64,000 nt of DNA from NCBI GenBank assembly GCA_016748015.1, contig JAAOMT010000512.1, forward strand, positions 264,263 to 328,262, read 5' to 3'. How positions within the stretch are numbered: position 1 is the first letter of the stretch; each line of letters opens with the position of its first letter. This DNA comes from Geosiphon pyriformis (taxonomy: Eukaryota > Glomeromycota > Glomeromycetes > Archaeosporales > Geosiphonaceae). The position numbers and the translations under genes were made by a program. This document shows, piece by piece, positions 11,831-22,216 of this stretch. Under the pieces are notes generated by a model. The model ran no database searches and was not told the DNA's origin. It was given only the letters and a program-made list of their open reading frames with translations.

Positions 11831-14197
11831 ATGACGAGCCAAGAAGAAGTCACACAAGTTCACTCCCTCTATGATACAATCCTTATCCTGGATTTTGGAT
11901 CACAATATTCCCACTTAATAGCGCGTAGAGTACGAGAGTTTGGTGTATACTGTGAAATGTTGCCATGCACACAAAAAATCAGTGATTTACATTTCCATCC
12001 GAAAGGTTATTTTCAGCATCATCAATTTCTTGAAATTTTTTTGGTTACTCTGTTAGATCGAAATGCCTCGATTATTTTTTTTTTCAAAATTAAAGGTGTG
12101 ATTCTCTCTGGAAGCCCATATTCGGTATACGATCAAGACGCCCCTCGGGTCGATCCTCAGGTGTTCGCTCTTGGCGTGCCGGTACTTGGAATATGTTACG
12201 GGCTTCAGGTATTGTGGTCCGTGGGAATTTCCGAGAAAGAAAATACCTTCCCTTAATAGATCACTAATCTTGATCATTCAGTTTATAGGAAATTGCCTGG
12301 AATTATAATGGATCTGTAGCGTCTTGTGATCATCGGGAATATGGCCATGCCTTATTAACTATTGTAAAACACAACGAACATCCTTTTATAGACAATTTTT
12401 TTGATAATCTAGATGGGGATATTGAGGTATTGAAAAACCATCTAATTCAAAATTCAAAGATTTTTTGAGAACTTTCAAAGTACATATACTTTATATTGAT
12501 CATAGGTTTGGATGAGCCATGGTGATCAACTTGACAAACTGCCAACTGGTTTCAGGGTAATAGCAAATACATTAACATCTCCGTATGCCGCTATCGCTCA
12601 CGATGAAAAGAATATTTTTGGGATTCAATTTCATCCTGAAGTCACACATACCCCTCTTGGAAAGAATATTTTAAAGAATTTCATAATTGGAATTTGTCAA
12701 TCAAAAGCCAATTGGACAATGGTAAAAGTCTGATATTTCTCATGTCTTAAAATTTTGATCGATTAACGGAGACTAACAGGAAATTGATTTTTAGGAATCA
12801 TTTATTGACAAGGAAATAGCCCGAATAAGACAAATAGTTGGAATCAATGGTCAGGTTGTTGGAGCAGTCAGTGGCGGCGTCGATAGCACGGTGGCCGCTA
12901 AATTAATGAAAGAAGCCATTGGCGATCGGTGAGTTTTTCATTTGATATCAAACTATCAAAGAATTAATTAATGATATTCTGGTTAATCTTTTGGAAGGTT
13001 TCATGCGATTCTTGTCAATAATGGTGTAATGCGATTGAATGAGTGTGAAATTGTCAAGGAAAAATTAGGACTTCATTTAGGAATAAATCTAAGAGTAGTT
13101 GAAGCATCTGACTTGTTTCTTCTTCGTCTCAAAGGGGTAAGTGATCCCGAAAAGAAACGCAAGATTATTGGGAATACCTTCATCGAGGTTTTTGAATCGG
13201 AGGCCGCTAAAATTGATCAAGAAACAAAAGAAGGTGGTCATGGTGAAATTGAATACCTTCTTCAGGGTACACTATATCCTGATGTAATTGAAAGTATATC
13301 ATTCAAAGGTCCCAGTGCAATTATAAAGACCCATCATGTAAGTGAAGATTTTATCCTTTTGATTAATTTAAACCTTTCGTCTAATCGATTGGCTATTCTG
13401 GCTAACAGAATGTTGGAGGTCTTTTGGAAAACATGAAGCTGAAACTAATCGAACCACTCAGGGAACTTTTTAAAGGTTGATAATTCTAAATTCATATCTT
13501 AATTTATCCGCTATATGAATTTATTCTTCATGAATATCTTTAAATTAGATGAAGTACGTGTACTTGGGACATTCCTGGGCCTTGATGAAGAGCTTATTTG
13601 GCGACATCCGTTCCCAGGCCCTGGTATAGCCATTCGGATTCTCGGTGAAGTCACACCACAACAAGTTGCCATTGTACGTGCTGCTGATCATATTTACATT
13701 GAAGAGATTAAGAAGGCTGGACTTTATCGTAAGATTGCACAGGCATACGCTGCATTGTTGCCAGTTAAAGCTGTTGGAGTCATGGGCGATAAACGGACGT
13801 ATGAACAAGTTATTGCGTTGCGTGCTGTTGAGACCACAGATTACATGACTGCAGATTGGTACTTCATTTTTTCTCAAATATATATAAAGAATTTTGCTAT
13901 CAAGATTTCTCCTTATCTATATTCTTTCCTTGTTAGGTATCCATTTCCTTACGATATACTAAAACGCATCAGCAATCGAATAATCAATGAGATCAAAGGT
14001 AGCAAAACTTTTGGCTTGTATACCTCATGATTTAAGATTAACAAAGTTCTGCAACCTCTCTTTAACAGGAGTGAACCGTGTGGTATATGACATTTCAAGT
14101 AAACCTCCGGCCACAATAGAATGGTGAGTATATATTTAATATATGATTTTGCTGTATTTTTCAATTAATTCATATATTTTTCTTTTTAAGGGAATAA
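11831..14197 (+). CDS. GUA1: GMP synthase (glutamine-hydrolysing)
   Basis: The enzyme converts XMP to GMP with glutamine and ATP, the last step of guanylate synthesis. Eleven exons: 11831-12005, 12096-12208, 12289-12426, 12506-12721, 12795-12928, 12998-13337, 13409-13475, 13549-13858, 13937-13998, 14069-14123, 14191-14197; 538 residues (yeast about 525). The N-terminal class-I amidotransferase has [18 protein letters not shown], the nucleophile Cys92 in GICYGLQ, and His185/Glu187 in FHPEVTHT. The ATP-pyrophosphatase domain has the P-loop SGGVDST (240-246). The dimerisation domain has [19 protein letters not shown] and the canonical C-terminus PPATIEWE. The last coding exon carries only seven bases, including the stop. 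All catalytic motifs are intact. Confidence 0.97.
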
Positions 14198-15655
14198 AAT
14201 TTGATGAACGTATGAAGGATTTTATGTAATTTATGAATTTACAGTATTCTTAGCTTAATTCACATTATAAAACAAAATTTCGAAAATCAAAGGTCCACTT
14301 GATCCAAAATAAAACTTCATGATCAATATTACTAATAAAACATTCGATATTTACGATTTTCCTGTGTTATCAGACTTAAGATAGATTTTAAAGATAAACT
14401 AAAAATACTTTAATGTCATTTTGGTATTGTAATAAAACAGGAAATTTGTTTAAAACACGAAGCAAATTTTGATAAAAGATGATCCAAACTAATTAATAAA
14501 ATAATAAAAATAAATAAGAATTGGTAATTGGTAATTGGTTAATTTAAACACAAATCTTATAAAGAAAAAAGTTTATGCACAAAATGTTGAAAATTTTCAG
14601 TTTTAGAAATATTAATTTTAAAATGTACTTTTTAAAACAACCAGATAAGTTTTTGTGAACCTAAATATGAGATATTAGTAAGCATTCTTAAATATTATTT
14701 TCATAAATCAATTTCAGCTTATTCTAATCTTTCAATTAATCTATAAAATTCCTTTTTTTCATCATTAGAGCCTGATGAGATACCATCTTAAAAATGGACA
14801 ACACTAATTCGGAAAAGGTTTTAAAAGCTTTATTTAGGTAATGCCAGCTAGTTAAGATTCCAAAAAATTTATTACATACATTAGGAATGTCTTTGTATCA
14901 ATCAAGTTCCAGTCAATGGTAATGGTTTTTTAATTTATTCATTGAACGCTGAAAATAAGTGTAAAGCATTCTTTTAACGATAATAAATTAAGTTTGATAT
15001 CTAAAGTGGCGGTTTTTTGAACTCTTTCGATATGTATAATAAATTCCAAGAATAGTTTTCTGTATATGTATCAAAGCGGCAGAATGAGAAAATAATTTAT
15101 TGAAAAGTTTTAATTACGCAAATGCATATAATTCTTTATCTTAAATCCATTTGCACTGACATAGAAAGCGGGAAAAAAGTGAGTTTAATATGCTGCGCAT
15201 TTATTTTGGTTGCTCATGAGGGTGTAGTGTTGAGATGGAATAAAAAAAAAGTTTAAAATTTAAAATAGTCAATATCTTGAATGCTTAGCTTTCTTTATTA
15301 TATTTTTAAGTGGCAATCATTTTTGTATGCTAGAATTTTAACATAAAATATAAAAAAAAACAAAATTCAGATTCTATTTTTGGACAAAATTAGGAAATTA
15401 TTAACATTTAAGATAATAACAACTATTTTTATTAAAATTGTTCTTTTTATAACATATATATTCGTTTAAATGGTTTTTATATAAAATAATAGACCTTTCT
15501 TTTGAAGAGTTTTAAAAAACAAATGTAAATGCTATTGCGAAAATAATGGTGGGTATGATAAATATTTTGTTTAATTCCTTAATATAATCTAAAATTATTA
15601 AATTATTTCCAAGAGGGATTTTTTCTATTGATACTTCAATTTGAACAATCGTCTT
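14198..15655. other. AT-rich intergenic region, convergent 3' ends
   Basis: About 1.46 kb between the GMP synthase and PPCS 3' ends. It is non-coding, with many A/T runs and no recognisable exon, RNA gene or repeat shared with the LINE or LTR families here. Confidence 0.6.
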
Positions 15656-17174
15656 TTAAAAATGATCGCCCTTACTTCTGATCCAAATATCATGGCTTCT
15701 TATAATTTCGAGAACGATTTTACTCTCTATTTCAACTCCATTGCTAGCCTCTTCATCAGATAGCTTAATCTGAGTTTCCGACGTTTGGGTAATTAAAACT
15801 ACTTCTCTTTTTCGTGTTTGGAGAAGGTTACCAATCACAATTTGATGCCCATAACGTGTGAGCGCTTGTCTTGATTTCAGCACCAAGAGTGAAGGATCTG
15901 TTTCCAACTGTAATCAAACCAAAAAAACATATTTTACTAGATCATAGAAAAAAGGGAGAAAGATATTTCAGAATCATAATACAAGTTGATACCTTAAAAG
16001 ATACAATAAATCCACGGGGAGCCCAATAAGTGATCATCGGCTTTAAAAATTTTGGCACTTGGTCCATCTTGAGAGTCATAGCACCTCCTCCTGACTGGAT
16101 TTTATGCTCAACCTTGAGAATAATAAAGCTCGAGTCTTTAGCACTAAAATGCAGAGATAGGTTTGAAAAAGATAAATGGTTCAATAGGAATACATACCAT
16201 TTTTTTTGATGGTATAAAAAAATCGCTGACAGCTGCAGCAAGATAATAGAGCGCGCGTTGTTGTAAGCTCTCCATTAATTGTGTAACGCTTCGAAGCAGA
16301 AACAAATAATCGGTCACGGTGAAGAAATCAATCAACAAAAGCGATCCATTACGTTTAGCCTTTACAAAGGGTGAAAAGTAAGCCAGACAATTAAAACTAA
16401 ATGAAGTTACTATTGAGAAAGGTATTTACTTGTTGATACTTTTTTAATACCTCTCTCATTTTGAGAGAATATTCAGCGGAAACTGGACGGATTAAATAAA
16501 CGTTTATAAGATTTTTCTCTCAATATTATGAAAAAAGTATCAAAGATTACCCGATACACTTCCGTCTGCTTTTTCTTCCAATAAATCTAGGAAAGAGGCC
16601 GAAGAAAGAGAATAATGTCTGTTGTATGGTCGATGGCTAAATTCCCTATGCATAAATATAACAGCGTAACCGGCTTCGAGAAAATATGTATCATAACGGT
16701 GATAGTTAAGAAAAAAGCCAGCTTTTTGCAAAACATGATCGAAAATAATTTCGATTTACAATAATACTCAACTATTTAAATTAAAAAAGGATATTCAGCC
16801 GAAGTTGAACCTCTCGTACCCGCGCTAAAATTATCAATAAACCGGACCGTTTGGTTTTCCAAGGGTACAGTCGTTCCCCCGCTCTTCACATCAAATAAAA
16901 AAATTAGTGATGCAATATTATGAGTAGCCTTACAAGACAAATTTTCGCGTATTTAGAGTACCGTGACCAAAACGACTCTATTCCCAACTTTATCATGTCG
17001 TTTTACAAATTCTTTGACCAGCTTTTCGTCCTCTTCTAAGGACTTGGGCGGCTCGTGTGTTTCAAAATATGTGTCAGGATCAATTACGTCAGTCGTACCA
17101 CGGTCAAGAAGGGTCCCGTTTTCGGCTTCGTCTTTTCTTGTATTTAATGGTTCCATAACGTCAAAAAAATACAC
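15656..17174 (-). CDS. CAB2: Phosphopantothenate-cysteine ligase
   Basis: PPCS joins 4'-phosphopantothenate and cysteine using a nucleoside triphosphate, step two of coenzyme A synthesis from pantothenate. Seven exons: 16962-17174, 16795-16883, 16551-16687, 16430-16482, 16198-16359, 15993-16112, 15656-15907; 341 residues, between human (311) and yeast Cab2. Family motifs: [41 protein letters not shown] when spliced, [51 protein letters not shown], and [11 protein letters not shown]. Exons 2 and 3 are separated by an AT-AC intron. Translation could instead begin at MEPLNTRK, six codons downstream. The N-terminal extension resembles that of fungal Cab2. It is divergent from the carnitine acetyltransferase gene. 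Confidence 0.95.
16688..16794 (-). other. Probable U12-type AT-AC intron in the PPCS gene
   Basis: Reading the minus strand, exon 2 ends GGCTGA and the intron opens ATATCCTTT, an exact minor-spliceosome AT-AC donor. Near its end lies TTCTTAACT (consensus TTCCTTAAC), with the branch adenosine about 18 bases before the terminal AC (GATAC). Joining restores STSAEYFLEAGY, the conserved PPCS motif, in frame. A GT-AG alternative (donor AGAG/GTTCAAC, acceptor TCGAAG) is also in frame but would remove GSTSAEYFLE, so it is less likely. Confidence 0.82.
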
Positions 17175-17473
17175 ATTATGAGATTCGCATCTTTAGATTA
17201 GATCAGCCATTGTTCGAATGAATTTTAGGGAAGCCTGATATCACCCTTGAGAATCCGGAAATTTTTAAATTGCCAAATGACAGATCAGATGACGGAAAAA
17301 TGAATATTCTTTATTATATGCCAAATGTTTTAGTGCAAAAGCTGTGGTTGCACTCTCCCAAGTCTGCTAACGGCGATAGATAGTATTCTTGGCGTTACCT
17401 ATTCCTCTACTTTTCGCAATCTTTCCTTCTTGGTTTTTCTGTAGAAATATTATATCGCTTCATATTTAACAGC
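17175..17473. promoter_or_regulatory. Shared upstream region of PPCS and carnitine acetyltransferase
   Basis: This 299-base interval separates divergent start codons. Coenzyme A synthesis and acetyl-CoA shuttling are functionally related, so shared control is plausible. I see no definite TATA box or known operator. Confidence 0.4.
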
Positions 17474-20074
17474 ATGAGTTTGCCGATTGAAGCAGTAGCC
17501 TCGGGTAATGTGCTCAAAAAAAAGACCTATGAGTACCAGGATAAGCTATCAAAGTTGCCAATACCTCCTTTAGAGCAAACCTTACAAAGATACTTATCCG
17601 TATTAAAGCCACTTCAGGTATTTCACTTCAACTATCGCAAAAGCAACTGAAAATTAAGATTCCCTAGGGCAATTACATGATAATCTTGAGGCATGTTAAC
17701 TGATAATTAGTCATCAAATGGGGCGAATCCAATATGAAGCGTGTTGTTGAAAATTTGCTTAGCGCTTCAATATAATTGTAACAGCCTGATGTCACAGGGA
17801 TTATCGAATACAGCTCAAGGATGCTAGTCTTGATCACTTTATATAATTAAGACAGCGAACGAATAATGTGGAAAATTAAAAGCATTTGATCACACATATT
17901 AACATACTTAGTTTTTTCGCAGAGTTCTAAAAAACACGAAGAAACTATAGTGGCAGTGGAAAAATTTCTTGAGAGTGATGGACCTGTGCTTCAGGAGAAG
18001 CTCAAAACTTATGCAAATGACAAATCAAGCTATATTGAAGAGTTTTGGTACGACTCCTATTTAAGCTACTCAGATTCAGTAGTTTTAAATTTGAACCCTT
18101 TTTTCGTTCTCGAAGATGATCCCACACCTGCACGTAACAACCAAGTTGTTAGAGCTGCTTCTTTGGTTGTATCTTCCTTAAAGTTCATTCATGCTTTACA
18201 AAGAGAGACACTTGAACCTGATGTTTTTAGGGGTACGCCTTTGTGCATGTCTCAGTTTAAACGTCTGTTTGGGACTGCTCGGCTTCCGACCGAGAATGGT
18301 TGTATCATGGATACCGCTTCTCATTCCAGGCACATAATTATATTATGCCGGGGTCAATTTTATTGGTTCGATGTTTTAACAGAAGATAATGATGTCGCGA
18401 TTACCGAGAAAGAGCTTGTCGCGAATCTGAAAACTATCAAGCAGGATGCTTTGGAAATACCAATAGTCGAAGCGGCAAAACATGCTGTTGGTATTCTTTC
18501 TACTGAAAATCGTAAAATTTGGGCTGGCTTAAGAAAAATCCTTGAAAATTCTTCGGAAAATAATAAAGATGCCTTGAAAATTCTGGATTCCGCATTGTTC
18601 GTGGTCTGTTTAGACGAAGTATCCCCTGCTTCAGGGGATGATGTTGCAAACAATATGCTTTGTGGAACTTATGATGTTCAACAAGGAGTGCAAATTGGTA
18701 CTTGTGCTAATCGATGGTATGATAAATTGCAAATAATCGTATGCGAAAATGGTTCTGCTGGAGTAAATTTTGAACATACCGGTATTCTTTCTAATTATAT
18801 TTTGCAATCTATCATGAACTTGGGATTATTTGATATCTTCATTTATGTTATTTATTTTTAATGGCTTATGTGATTTTTCAGGGGTAGACGGCCATACCGT
18901 TCTTCGTTTTGTGTCAGATATTTATACCGACACCATCCTAAGGTTTGCTCAAACTATTACCCATCACAAGATATCCTTATTTCACTCATCACCCAGAACT
19001 TCGCCAAATCCCAAACAATTCAAGCCTGCTCTCACTGATACTACTCCCAAGAAACTCGAATGGACTCTTACACCTGAAATGTTAATAGGGATCAGGTTCG
19101 CGGAAACACGGCTCAGCGATTTAATTTTACAAAATGAAGTACAGGTCTTGGAATTCGACAGATATGGGAAAAACTTTATAACGAGCTGCCGAATGAGTCC
19201 AGACGCCTTTGTACAGGTTAGTCCAGAAAATATTAGTTGTGAGCATAATTTTGCAATGCATAAACACCAAATTAATGTTTAGATGGCCTTTCAAGCGGCT
19301 TACTATGGCCTCTATGGATCAGTTGAATGCACATATGAGCCTGCAATGACTAAAGCCTTTCTCCACGGGCGTACGGAAGCAATCCGTTCTGTCACAACAG
19401 AATCAGTGGATTATGTAAAACTATTTTGGTCTGATGCTCCTCCCTCGGAGAAGCTCAAGTCTCTTCGAAAGGCTATCCTTAGTCATGTGAATTTGACAAA
19501 GATGTGTGCAAAAGGGTTGGGTCAAGACAGACATTTGTATGCATTGCAGTGTCTTTGGCAGAGAGAAGTACATGACGAGATGCCATCTATATTTAGGGAT
19601 TCCGGATGGCAAACTTTGAATCACACTGTAATTAGCACTAGTAATTGTGGGAATCCTGCATTAAGATTCTTTGGTTTCGGTCCTGTCGTAGCTGATGGCT
19701 TTGGGATTGGATACATCATCAAGGATGAAGAAATTTCCGTGAGTTAACAATAGCTATTTACATTATCTATCGATATCACATTTTATTAATCATGTATATC
19801 TTCGAAGTTCTGCGCATCTTCAAAACATCGGCAAACACGTCGTTTCCTTCAAACACTGGAAAACTATCTTTCAGATGTTCGTTTATTATTGATTAATGAG
19901 CGACGCACCCCTGGGCTATCTCAAAATATACTTGATAACGAAAACATTACCATTATGTCCGGTTATGGATATTTTGACGCGGGTGGCATTGAAGAACTTC
20001 TTGAGCACCGATTAGAGGAAAAAAGGGAGGGAATGAAAAGAGTTGGAAAATCTTTGAAATTGGTCGATTATTAA
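17474..20074 (+). CDS. Carnitine O-acetyltransferase, YAT1/YAT2 type
   Basis: Transfers acetyl groups between CoA and carnitine, allowing acetyl units to move between cytosol and mitochondria. Five exons: 17474-17617, 17923-18781, 18882-19216, 19283-19738, 19808-20074; 686 residues. The N-terminus has LSKLPIPPLEQTLQRYLSVL, the family's opening helix. The catalytic His is about residue 333 in FEHTG, followed by VDGHTVLRF as in YAT2-like proteins rather than the AAAEGPP of CRAT. Further motifs are NRWYDK, MAFQAAYYGLYG, TYEPAMTKAFLHGRTEAIRS and the C-terminal STSNCGNP and FGPVVADGFGIGY. The last residues are KLVDY, with no peroxisomal AKL/SKL signal and no obvious mitochondrial presequence, so a cytosolic enzyme is likely. 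Confidence 0.94.
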
Positions 20075-20287
20075 AACTGCTAATATTCATAATGATCCTC
20101 AAACACACACTATATATTGTATTTATAATAGATTATTTACTTTTGTTTCATCGAGACGCCAGAAAATATTTGTTATTTTATTTGAAAGAAACACAATTCT
20201 ACCGACTAGAATGCGATACACTAATTATGGAAGTTCTTGATAAATTGAAGCAAATATGGGCAATTAATTGGTTCTAATAAATTTTAA

Positions 20288-20426
20288 TGAGAAAGCCTAG
20301 TAGTGAATAATAAAGAGGTTTGTGAAAAATAGTGTCATTCAATGAAGTTCCTAGCCTATGAGAAAGCTTAGTGAATAATAAAGAGGTTTGTGAAAAATAG
20401 TGTCATTCAATGAAGTTCCTAGCCTA
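20288..20426. repeat. Tandem duplication of about 70 bp downstream of the carnitine acetyltransferase
   Basis: Two adjacent copies (20288-20358 and 20359-20426) share GAATAATAAAGAGGTTTGTG and GTGTCATTCAATGAAGTTCC. The second copy lacks three bases (CCTAGTAGTG versus CTTAGTG). Near identity implies a recent duplication. It contains AATAAA and may carry polyadenylation signals. Confidence 0.9.
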
Positions 20427-20487
20427 TGAGCAAAGTGATTGTTCGTTGCTGAAAAATCCTATATACATCCCTTAAAGACTTTAAGCT

Positions 20488-21576
20488 TTACATCGCCTCA
20501 ACCGGAGTTTTGTATAGCACTCTCGTCGGTGTTTTGCGCAAGCTTTTTGGTACTTTCCTAGCGATAGTTATGTGATCCGGAAATTTCATTCCGAAAGCCA
20601 AGTACACCATCTCTTCATAGTTGGACTTTTTGAGCTCACGTCTTTCTTGTACAACGTCTATAGCAAATTTGTATCTCATAAAGCACGGAACTTCGAAGTA
20701 TTTGGATGTGATAACACGTTTGAGCCAGGAAAAAGGGAGCTCGGCGAACACTTTCAAAAGCTCCCAATACCCTTTGCTATGGCACGTGCCGTTCGAAAGC
20801 TCAATCGTGCAACGATTGGCTTGGTGACCGGCCCTTTCATGTGAGGAATCGGATTTGAAGGCTTCAAAAATTTTTGGGAGTTTTCTAACAAGAAAAAGAA
20901 AGCAAGCATCTCTGATATCTTTTGAAAATCCATTGTATTCGACTCCTTGTTCAATTAAATCAATATAATTCAATATCGTTGTCTTTGTAATGTTCTTTTT
21001 GATGATTTCGACGATATAAAAACACAATTGGTCTAAACCCAATAAGAATGCCGAGGCGAAAACAGAGCGAGCATTCCTTGGCGTAATCAATGGTATAGAA
21101 TTGGCGTACAAGTGCCCTATAGCAATACTAAAACCTTCTTCGTTTACATTAGGATCGTCCACGTCGATGGTAATTTCAGTAGGATTCGGTGAGTTTTCAA
21201 GTAATTGAAGCAACCTAGGTGACTGGGCAATAATCACAGAATGAACCTTATAAAACTGCTTGACCTTAAAGGGGACATGAAGGGTCACGTCCGAAAAGCA
21301 TCCTTTAAAAAGACCTTCATTGTACAGTTGGTGGCAAATTGAATCATTGTAGGATAGTGGCAGTATTGGAGGATGAAGTGGTGGAGGCATATTAAGTGCG
21401 CCCAATATATGTTGCTGTGGCACGGAGCGCAAAATCTTTGGGGGTGAAGTTGCAACGCGGTGTTGGGATCCCAATGGAGAATTCAAGAGTGGAGATGAAG
21501 AAAGTGACAGTTCGATAAAGTGATGTCCACTACTAAGATTTTGAACAGGGCTTGGTGTAATCACTGAGGCAGTCAT
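20488..21576 (-). CDS. BTB/POZ domain protein, intronless
   Basis: A single open frame of 362 residues. Residues 1-90 are low-complexity, rich in Ser and Pro (MPPPLHPPILPL). A BTB/POZ fold follows at about 93-190: CFSDVTLHVPFK, YKVHSVIIAQSPRLLQLLE, ITIDVDDPNVNEEGFSIAIGHLY. A BACK-like helical region comes next (ASAFLLGLDQLCFYIVEIIKKNI). The C-terminus is basic. BTB proteins of this type act as adaptors, often for Cullin-3 ligases; the partner here is unknown. It stands out as the only gene in the window without an intron, which could reflect retroposition, but codon use looks like that of its neighbours. Fungal relatives are annotated only as BTB domain proteins. Confidence 0.85.
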   Translation of the reverse strand: MTASVITPSPVQNLSSGHHFIELSLSSSPLLNSPLGSQHRVATSPPKILRSVPQQHILGALNMPPPLHPPILPLSYNDSICHQLYNEGLFKGCFSDVTLHVPFKVKQFYKVHSVIIAQSPRLLQLLENSPNPTEITIDVDDPNVNEEGFSIAIGHLYANSIPLITPRNARSVFASAFLLGLDQLCFYIVEIIKKNITKTTILNYIDLIEQGVEYNGFSKDIRDACFLFLVRKLPKIFEAFKSDSSHERAGHQANRCTIELSNGTCHSKGYWELLKVFAELPFSWLKRVITSKYFEVPCFMRYKFAIDVVQERRELKKSNYEEMVYLAFGMKFPDHITIARKVPKSLRKTPTRVLYKTPVEAM

Positions 21577-22216
21577 TTTAGCAGTAGCTTTAATATATAT
21601 GATTTGGTTTTTTTACACCAATGCTTTTGAAACCGCGTTAGGTTTTTGGTCCCGCAGTATACCTTTTGTTTATTAATGTTCCGGGAAGAAAAAGAATATA
21701 AGAATTTTTCTAGCACCTGTCTTTTCTCGCGTGATTAAAAAGGTGAAATGTTTGAGCAAGTTCCTCGGATCTAGAATTCGGATTTCAGCAAAAAGAGAAA
21801 GTCAAAAAGTGGAAAATAATAACCTACTTTTCCAATTGATCGTTTATTATTTCTATGTCACCGATCGCCATTGATAACAGTTTGAGATTTTTCAACCCAC
21901 CCAACGTATTAATGGACGGATTGGTTTTTTGTTAATTTACTTAATATCATTTTTTTAAAAAGTGCAATTGGTTATATTTTCATAATTTAATATTATTAGC
22001 CATTTAAAATTATAATATTTATTGATATTTAGAGTTCAAATTTGAGACAAAAATAATTTTTTTTAACAATATTAAATAAATTATAATAAATAAAAAATTA
22101 ATAATAATTGAATTACTTGTATTAATTATTTTAAAAAATCGATTAATTAATTAAATATATAATAATTAATCAAAATAAGGAACTAAAAAATTCTTAGCTC
22201 GAATTAACGTAAAACA
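21577..22216. other. Intergenic region with AT-rich tract
   Basis: The BTB upstream region (to about 21930) has ordinary composition. From 21940 to 22190 it becomes strongly AT-rich without recognisable coding or repeat similarity. Confidence 0.5.

Noticed and set aside
16551-16883. Ordinary GT-AG splice model for PPCS exons 2-3
   Set aside because: It is in frame, but deletes GSTSAEYFLE, part of the most conserved PPCS motif, and ignores perfect U12 donor and branch sequences.
20092-20277. Open frame of 61 codons just after the carnitine acetyltransferase stop
   Set aside because: Falls in the probable 3' UTR, has no recognisable features, and has a composition typical of AT-rich non-coding DNA.
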